Part shown: one piece after another, positions 50,315-54,752 of the stretch
Position numbering within the stretch: position 1 is the first letter of the stretch
How the letters are laid out: the number at the start of each line of letters is the position of its first letter
NCBI GenBank assembly: GCA_017551845.1
Contig: JAFZKR010000087.1
Location: forward strand, 1 to 54,752
Length of the DNA stretch: 54,752 nt
Direction of reading: 5' to 3'
Source of the DNA: Bacteroidaceae bacterium
GTDB lineage: Bacteria; Bacteroidota; Bacteroidia; Bacteroidales; Bacteroidaceae
The notes under the pieces: model-generated
Seen by the model: the letters and a program-made list of their open reading frames with translations, nothing else
What the model was told of the DNA's origin: nothing
Database searches by the model: none
Made by a program: the position numbers and the translations under genes

Positions 50315-51760
50315 TCACTTACGTCCTCTCTTGGTGCTGGTGGCTGTTCCTACTTGGGTACGTACGCATCTGAAACCTATGTAGGAACGTTGTTCATTCT
50401 GATATTCGTAAGTTCTCCAGGAAGATTCGATGAACTTTTCCGGATCCTTCCATGAACCGCCACGTACGGCCTTTTTCTTGAGGTAATAGGGATCCTCAAC
50501 GGCTGCGTTGTAGTATAATTCAGGGTTGATGTCATTCATCTGGAGAATTCCGGCTTCGGTGTATACGGTCGATGTCCATTCTGCCACATTTCCGGCCATG
50601 TCATAGAGACCATTGGAGTTGGGCTTGTAGGAAGCGACACGTGTCGTAATAAGGCTACCGTCCTTTGTGTAGTTACCCTGTTCTGGCTTGAAATTGGCAT
50701 AGAAACAGCCGTCATCATCCTTTGAACCGGTTGCTTTCCACGGATACCGGTTGTTTTCGCGTCCACGGGCAGCGAACTCCCATTCTGCTTCAGTGGGAAG
50801 ACGGTAGCGCTGGATGTATTTGGCCTGTGGTCCCAAACCGGCCAAAAGATACTCAGTGCGCCATGCACAGAAAGCGTTTGCCTGTTCCCAACTGACCCCT
50901 ACAACAGGATAATCGTTGTAATTCGGATGTGAAAAATAGAGACGCATATAGGTCTCGTTGTTTGAGTTGGGAAAATCGTTAATCCAGCATGTCGTGTCCG
51001 GATATACATTTACTATATAGGTGTTTACGAAATCAAAGATTCCGGATAACTCTCTATTGACAGTCTTGCGTACGATATTACCGTTGTCATCAATGTATGC
51101 GGTGTCTTTTGATATCATCACTTTTTCTTCCGGCACCTCAATATCGGTGTTCTTTATCCTTTCACTTGGATCCAGACGATTCTTCCTGAGGGCTGCCTGA
51201 TTGTAGTCAAAAATCTCATAGCGGTAATTGAGCTGTTTAACATCAAGCATCTTTTCACCTGTAAACGGATGTATAAAATAAAGACTTTCTATGGCACGTG
51301 CCTGATCCTCATTAGGCTTCTTCCAAGGGATAGGTTTACTCCAGTTCAGGTGAGGTGTAACAGGATCACCGTTCTTGTCCTCGGTAATCATGAATGATTC
51401 ATCGCCCCCGTATGCGGGATCTGCCAGACGGGTACGGATGATAGAATCTCTCACCCAGTTCACGAACTGACGGTATTTGGCGTTGGAAACTTCGTTTTCA
51501 TCCATCCAAAATGATTCTACGGATATATCCTTGACAGGAAGCGTAGAACCCCAAAGGCTGTCATTGGCCTCCTCTCCTATTTTGAGTGAGCCTCTCTTGA
51601 CAAGAACCATGCCGTAAGGTACTGGTTCTCGCAGGGCAGCGGCTGATGATCCTGTAACTTCGCCTCCCACTGCCGTTGTGGAATATCCGCTGCTGGTGCA
51701 GGCGTGCACGGAAACAAGTGCAATTGCTAATCCAGCCAAGACAAATTTTTTCAATTTCAT
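50315..51760 (-). CDS. gldK: Type IX secretion / gliding lipoprotein GldK (PorK)
   Basis: 481 residues with a lipoprotein signal ending LVSVHAC (Cys21). It has a formylglycine-generating-enzyme-like fold: VKDISVESFWMDENEVSNAK, VVGVSWEQANAFCAWRTEYL, YRLPTEAEWEFAARGR, NGLYDMAGNVAEWTS and a C-terminal GFRCVR. In GldK/PorK this fold is structural, not an active enzyme. It forms the outer-membrane-associated ring with GldN. It lies 10 bases after porP. Confidence 0.95.
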   Translation of the reverse strand: MKLKKFVLAGLAIALVSVHACTSSGYSTTAVGGEVTGSSAAALREPVPYGMVLVKRGSLKIGEEANDSLWGSTLPVKDISVESFWMDENEVSNAKYRQFVNWVRDSIIRTRLADPAYGGDESFMITEDKNGDPVTPHLNWSKPIPWKKPNEDQARAIESLYFIHPFTGEKMLDVKQLNYRYEIFDYNQAALRKNRLDPSERIKNTDIEVPEEKVMISKDTAYIDDNGNIVRKTVNRELSGIFDFVNTYIVNVYPDTTCWINDFPNSNNETYMRLYFSHPNYNDYPVVGVSWEQANAFCAWRTEYLLAGLGPQAKYIQRYRLPTEAEWEFAARGRENNRYPWKATGSKDDDGCFYANFKPEQGNYTKDGSLITTRVASYKPNSNGLYDMAGNVAEWTSTVYTEAGILQMNDINPELYYNAAVEDPYYLKKKAVRGGSWKDPEKFIESSWRTYEYQNEQRSYIGFRCVRTQVGTATSTKRGRK

Positions 51761-51770
51761 CCTATATACC

Positions 51771-52724
51771 TTATAAATATCTTACACTTTTGTGGGCGTT
51801 TCTTCCTCTATTGAAGAAATCAACGTCTGTTTGCCAACTTATTATCAGGTCATGACTTCCGTTGAGGTATCCTATATCTCCTGTATAAAGTTCGTAGGCA
51901 TAACCTAAAAGAACGCTTTTATACCTGCCTCCTGCAAGCACGGCGACCGAGATTCCGGGTGTCCAGGTAAAACCTCCGTAGAATAGCAACGATTCGTATT
52001 CGTAGGTGACTCTGGAAGACAAGTCCGTCCTGAAGAAATCCAGATCGCTCTGTATCAGAAAACAGGGCTGTACGGTTATAAACGGATTATTTAGCTTGAT
52101 ATTGCATCCTCCGTTCACATAGAAAGTAGGTTTTATATCCATTTCAGTTCTTGCTCCCGCACCTTTTCCGAATTCCAAGTGGGGAAAGTTCAGGTGCTGT
52201 GCCGATAATCCCACATACCAGTCCCCTATTGAATACATGATACCTGCACCGATATCTCCTGTGCTTCCTCTCTCTGTCGATGTGGGGAATGCGGGATCGT
52301 TGGCGTTTTCAGCTTCTACCTTGGAACCGTTGAATTCCTGCGACATGGCTCCTCCCTGAATGCCAAGGTTTATCCATCCTTTTTTCAGGTTGATTTTATA
52401 CGAGTAGTCAAGTAGAATTCTCCTGTTTGTGAATAGTCCTATAGTTTCGTTGAAAAGACCTGCGCCTGCTGCATGGTGTCCTTTGTCAAACGGGAGAGAA
52501 GTATCGGCTCCTAAAAACAATGAAACTGGTGCATGCCTGTAACCGGCCATCTGCATTGAAAAAGAACCTGTGACATTCATCTGATTGTTCCGGTTCATAG
52601 AGGCAGGGTTATAGAAAGTACTTACAGCCCAAAAATGACTGAAGTGAACGTCATACTGTGCCCCGACATTTAATGTGAGGAACAGAAACGCAATAGCGGA
52701 AATCAGCTTTTTATTTGCGTTCAT
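51771..52724 (-). CDS. porP: PorP/SprF family outer-membrane protein
   Basis: 317 residues with a signal peptide (MNANKKLISAIAFLFLTLNV, cleavage near GAQ). YDVHFSHFWAVSTFYNPASM is the PorP/SprF family start (phrase like FSQYYANPLYLNPA). The rest is a 14-strand-type barrel with repeated aromatic strands (HAAGAGLFNETIGLFTNRRI, ISVAVLAGGRYKSVLLGYAY). In the type IX system PorP/SprF helps attach or secrete specific cargo. First gene of the operon; no clear TAnnTTTG box was found upstream on the minus strand. Confidence 0.92.
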   Translation of the reverse strand: MNANKKLISAIAFLFLTLNVGAQYDVHFSHFWAVSTFYNPASMNRNNQMNVTGSFSMQMAGYRHAPVSLFLGADTSLPFDKGHHAAGAGLFNETIGLFTNRRILLDYSYKINLKKGWINLGIQGGAMSQEFNGSKVEAENANDPAFPTSTERGSTGDIGAGIMYSIGDWYVGLSAQHLNFPHLEFGKGAGARTEMDIKPTFYVNGGCNIKLNNPFITVQPCFLIQSDLDFFRTDLSSRVTYEYESLLFYGGFTWTPGISVAVLAGGRYKSVLLGYAYELYTGDIGYLNGSHDLIISWQTDVDFFNRGRNAHKSVRYL

Positions 52725-52756
52725 CAGCTTATTAACGTGATTTTTGTTGCATTATT

Positions 52757-52787
52757 TTTGCTCATGAAGAAAAAATGTCTAATTTTG
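52757..52787 (+). promoter_or_regulatory. Promoter of rpsU
   Basis: TTTG (52757-52760), 19 bp, then TAATTTTG (52780-52787), a perfect -33/-7 pair. The leader is about 40 bases. Confidence 0.85.
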
Positions 52788-52834
52788 CGCCGCTTATTCT
52801 CAAAGGAATTAAAATTAAAATATAAAAAATAAAA

Positions 52835-53026
52835 ATGATTATTGTTCCAGTAAAAGAGGGTGAGAACATTGAGCGCGCCCTTAAAAAATTCAAGAGAAAG
52901 TACGAGAAGACCGGTGTTGTCAAGGAACTTCGCCGTCGTCAGCAGTTTGACAAACCGTCTGAACTGAAACGTCTTAAGATGGAGCACGCCATCTACGTAC
53001 AGAAGCTGCAGCAGACTGAAGAGTGA
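52835..53026 (+). CDS. rpsU: 30S ribosomal protein S21
   Basis: 63 residues. MIIVPVKEGENIERALKKFK followed by KRKYEKTGVVKELRRRQQFD is typical bS21. The protein helps 16S rRNA pair with mRNA during initiation; in Bacteroidetes it may also affect the hidden anti-Shine-Dalgarno end. The strong promoter fits a ribosomal gene. xerC follows 80 bases later. Confidence 0.96.
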   Translation: MIIVPVKEGENIERALKKFKRKYEKTGVVKELRRRQQFDKPSELKRLKMEHAIYVQKLQQTEE

Positions 53027-53106
53027 TTTTTTGCTCCTCTGTACTTGCTTTTTGGTTTTTTTTGAATTATATTCGTCACTGAATCCGTTCAGCGGCGAAT
53101 TTTGTT

Positions 53107-53988
53107 ATGTGCAAAGAACAATTCTGCGAATATCTCAAGTTTGAGAGAAACTATTCGGACAAGACCATAGATGCTTACTCAAGGGATCTTGTTTCGTTTG
53201 AGCAGTTCCTTAAGGCTACCGACACACAGTTTGACCTGCTGAACGCTGACCGCGACCTTATCCGTTTATGGGTTGTTGATCTGATGGAGAATGGAGCCGC
53301 GACAACAACAGTAAACAGGAAGCTCAGTACACTTCGTTCTTTCTATCGTTTTCTCAGAATCCGAGGGATAAAGGAAAATTCTCCTGTGCAGGGTATTACT
53401 GGCCCCAAGAACAAGAAACCTCTCCCACAATTCGTTAAGGAATCGGAAATGAATGAACTACTTGACAACACAGATTTGGGAGAGGGGTTTGTCGGAATAA
53501 GGGACAAAACAATAATAGCCACCTTTTACGAGACAGGTGTACGAATGGCGGAATTGATAGGCCTTGATGACAAAGACATAGATTTTGTTACCTGTACCAT
53601 CAAAGTGACAGGAAAGAGGAATAAACAGCGTTTCATTCCTTTCGGAAATGATTTGAAGGAGCGGTTCCATGAGTATCTTGATGTAAGGGACTCTGAATTC
53701 AAGGATAGGGATGGTGCGTTTTTCGTAAGTTTAAAAGGTCAGCGTATACCGCGTCATCAGGTATATAAGATTGTTAAGAATGCTCTTTCAAAGGTCTCAA
53801 CTGTCGGCAAGAAGAGTCCGCATGTGTTGCGCCATACTTTCGCCACCACCATGCTGAACCATGATGCTGAGTTAGGTGCGGTCAAGGAGTTGCTGGGACA
53901 CACCAGCCTTCAGACTACAGAAATATATGTTCATACGACATTCAAGGAATTAAAAGAAGTATATAAAAAGGCTCATCCAAGAGCCTGA
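53107..53988 (+). CDS. xerC: Tyrosine recombinase XerC
   Basis: 293 residues. The N-terminal SAM-like domain (FCEYLKFERNYSDKTIDAYS) is followed by a catalytic domain with Arg in ETGVRMAEL, Lys in GKRNKQRFIP, HVLRHTFATTML, LGHTSLQTT and the nucleophile Tyr in EIYVHTT. It partners XerD (29987) in chromosome dimer resolution. The rpsU-xerC-hpf-tRNA order is commonly seen in Bacteroidales. hpf starts 19 bases after its stop. Confidence 0.92.
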   Translation: MCKEQFCEYLKFERNYSDKTIDAYSRDLVSFEQFLKATDTQFDLLNADRDLIRLWVVDLMENGAATTTVNRKLSTLRSFYRFLRIRGIKENSPVQGITGPKNKKPLPQFVKESEMNELLDNTDLGEGFVGIRDKTIIATFYETGVRMAELIGLDDKDIDFVTCTIKVTGKRNKQRFIPFGNDLKERFHEYLDVRDSEFKDRDGAFFVSLKGQRIPRHQVYKIVKNALSKVSTVGKKSPHVLRHTFATTMLNHDAELGAVKELLGHTSLQTTEIYVHTTFKELKEVYKKAHPRA

Positions 53989-54007
53989 ACAACTAAAACC
54001 ATCGATT

Positions 54008-54307
54008 ATGGAAACAAAAATCCAAGCATTGCATTTCAATGCAACCGAACAGCTGCAAGCGTTCATTGAGAAGAAATGTGCAAAACTTGAAAGGGTGCAC
54101 GAGTTTATTCGTAAGGTTGACGTGGTATTGAGAGTGGTAAAACCCGAAACGTCCCTGAACAAGCAGGCTTCAATCACGGTAACGATTCCCAATGGAGAAC
54201 TGTTTGCCGAAAAAAATTGTGACACATTTGAGCAGGCTGTTGACGAATGTCTTGATGCTTTGATTCGTCAACTTAAGAAAAACAAGGAAAAACAGCGCGA
54301 GAAATAA
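54008..54307 (+). CDS. hpf: Ribosome hibernation-promoting factor (short HPF/RaiA type)
   Basis: 99 residues. METKIQALHFNATEQLQAFI and the alternating strands VDVVLRVV, QASITVTIPNGELFAEKNCD, FEQAVDECLDALIRQLKK fit the short HPF/YfiA fold. It binds the decoding centre of idle ribosomes in stationary phase. The C-terminus is basic (KKNKEKQREK). No long dimerisation domain is present. Confidence 0.93.
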   Translation: METKIQALHFNATEQLQAFIEKKCAKLERVHEFIRKVDVVLRVVKPETSLNKQASITVTIPNGELFAEKNCDTFEQAVDECLDALIRQLKKNKEKQREK

Positions 54308-54325
54308 AAAAACCGCAAATAATAT

Positions 54326-54356
54326 TTTGCACAAACAGAAAAATGGAATATCTTTG
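54326..54356 (+). promoter_or_regulatory. Promoter of the tRNA cluster
   Basis: TTTG (54326-54329), 19 bp, then TATCTTTG (54349-54356), a perfect -33/-7 pair. Transcription should start near 54363. Confidence 0.85.
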
Positions 54357-54358
54357 CA

Positions 54359-54387
54359 CCCGCTCTTCGCTTTAGGCGAGGGGCGGG
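54359..54387 (+). other. GC-rich hairpin at the tRNA transcript start
   Basis: CCCGC / GCGGG with inner TCGC / GCGA around loop TTTAG. It lies at or just after the expected transcription start and before tRNA-Thr, so it may be a leader structure or a discriminator-type region. Confidence 0.45.
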
Positions 54388-54401
54388 TTCTTTGAAACTA
54401 T

Positions 54402-54476
54402 GCCGCTATGGCTCAATGGTAGAGCAACGCACTTGTAATGCGTAGGTTGTTGGTTCGATTCCGACTAGCGGCTCCA
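54402..54476 (+). tRNA. tRNA-Thr (anticodon TGT)
   Basis: The acceptor is GCCGCTA/TAGCGGC, the anticodon loop CTTGTAA in stem ACGCA/TGCGT gives TGT, and the T loop is TTCGATT. CCA is encoded (54474-54476). Confidence 0.96.
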
Positions 54477-54479
54477 AGG

Positions 54480-54562
54480 GGGTGAATTCCAGAGTGGCCA
54501 AATGGGGCAGACTGTAAATCTGCTGTCTCTCGACTTCGGTGGTTCGAATCCATCTTCACCCA
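54480..54562 (+). tRNA. tRNA-Tyr (anticodon GTA)
   Basis: The acceptor is GGGTGAA/TTCACCC, the anticodon loop CTGTAAA in stem GCAGA/TCTGC gives GTA, and there is a long variable arm and a T loop TTCGAAT. CCA is not encoded. It lies 3 bases after tRNA-Thr. Confidence 0.96.
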
Positions 54563-54676
54563 CAAGACAGGTGCAGCGATGCCGGTGAGACCGGAACCTG
54601 CCGCTCTAAGGAGAAACCACCTTATTATATATTATATAGGGTTGGTCCCGAAAGAGAATTCGCGACAATGAATGTT
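54563..54676 (+). other. Structured 114-base spacer between tRNA-Tyr and tRNA-Gly
   Basis: Contains three potential hairpins in a row: CAGGT (54568) / ACCTG (54596) enclosing CCGGT-GAG-ACCGG; TAAGG (54607) / CCTTA (54620); and GGG (54639) / CCC (54647). An AT stretch (TATATATTATATA) lies between the last two. It could be a processed spacer or a small RNA; no family is recognised. Confidence 0.45.
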
Positions 54677-54752
54677 GCGGGAATAGCTCAGTTGATAGAG
54701 CATTAGCCTTCCAAGCTGAGGGTCGCGGGTTTGAGTCCCGTTTCCCGCTCCA
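54677..54752 (+). tRNA. tRNA-Gly (anticodon TCC)
   Basis: The acceptor is GCGGGAA/TTCCCGC, the anticodon loop CTTCCAA gives TCC, the T loop is TTTGAGT, and CCA is encoded at the very end of the window. In Bacteroidales a tuf gene often follows, which is outside this window. Confidence 0.95.

Noticed and set aside
50315..51760. Reading GldK as a formylglycine-generating or sulfatase-modifying enzyme
   Set aside because: The fold matches, but the gene sits in the porP-gldLMN operon and carries a lipoprotein signal, as in structural GldK/PorK.
54580..54672. 30-codon open frame in the tRNA spacer
   Set aside because: It overlaps the three hairpins, has no promoter-leader logic of its own and no recognisable sequence; structure explains the region better.
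1..54752. CRISPR array, prophage, rRNA operon or insertion sequence
   Set aside because: No regular repeat-spacer pattern, no phage structural genes, no rRNA sequence and no transposase were seen; the only recombinases are the housekeeping XerC and XerD.

Overview
The window looks like a chromosomal segment of a gut-type Bacteroidales bacterium (Bacteroides/Prevotella relatives). The reasons are: a type IX secretion operon (porP-gldK-gldL-gldM-gldN), a uppS-bamA-skp-skp-skp-murI cluster, three-gene succinate dehydrogenase/fumarate reductase, hybrid-two-component-type regulators with AraC domains, few Shine-Dalgarno sequences, and many promoters with the Bacteroides -7 box TAnnTTTG, several with TTTG 18-19 bp upstream. 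The species cannot be named from the sequence. Most of the window is housekeeping DNA; no prophage, insertion sequence or CRISPR array is visible.

Layout. 1-1194: 3' part of a ResB/CcsA cytochrome c assembly gene. 1202-3036: an accessory patch with an AAA/DUF4143 ATPase bracketed by two 20-bp direct repeats and preceded by a duplicated promoter-operator sequence, followed by a tiny interrupted ORF. 3084-6147: two secreted proteins, an esterase and a TIM-barrel-like protein of unknown function. 6188-9743: sdhCAB with promoter and terminator. 9799-11793: M48-TerB peptidase, a decayed fic gene and a DUF2795 gene. 11798-13909 (minus): tRNA-Leu, DUF3108 protein, methyltransferase, cobalamin adenosyltransferase. 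13962-15668: carboxylesterase lipoprotein with a Met/Gly insert. 15671-19410 (minus): pyrE, SRPBCC protein, argH, zinc-ribbon protein, SDR. 19511-27638: envelope biogenesis operon (DUF6242 lipoprotein, small OMP, uppS, bamA, three Skp/OmpH, murI). 27653-29969 (minus): O-methyltransferase, rbfA, ABC permease, divergent from xerD. 30943-33841: OmpA/TPR lipoprotein and dprA.

33842-37073 (minus) is the most unusual part. It is a three-gene regulatory cluster that looks like two copies of a hybrid two-component system that have degenerated in complementary ways. The first gene keeps the receiver and AraC output but has lost the phosphorylatable histidine and ATP-binding motifs. The second is an intact-looking short histidine kinase with no receiver. 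The third is an AraC DNA-binding domain attached directly to a membrane helix. None has a periplasmic sensor domain.

37172-46120: mdh, gamma-carbonic anhydrase, kdtA, gltX, a 7TM-HD phosphohydrolase and priA, mostly in tight convergent or divergent pairs. 46151-52724 (minus): a small beta-barrel protein, then the type IX secretion core. 52757-54752: rpsU, xerC, hpf and a tRNA-Thr/Tyr/Gly cluster that continues past the window edge. The two Xer recombinases, RpsU/HPF and tRNAs, and the BamA/Skp/UppS/MurI group serve chromosome resolution, translation control and envelope assembly respectively. Starts were moved where a promoter box or a signal peptide showed the first ATG to be too far upstream.
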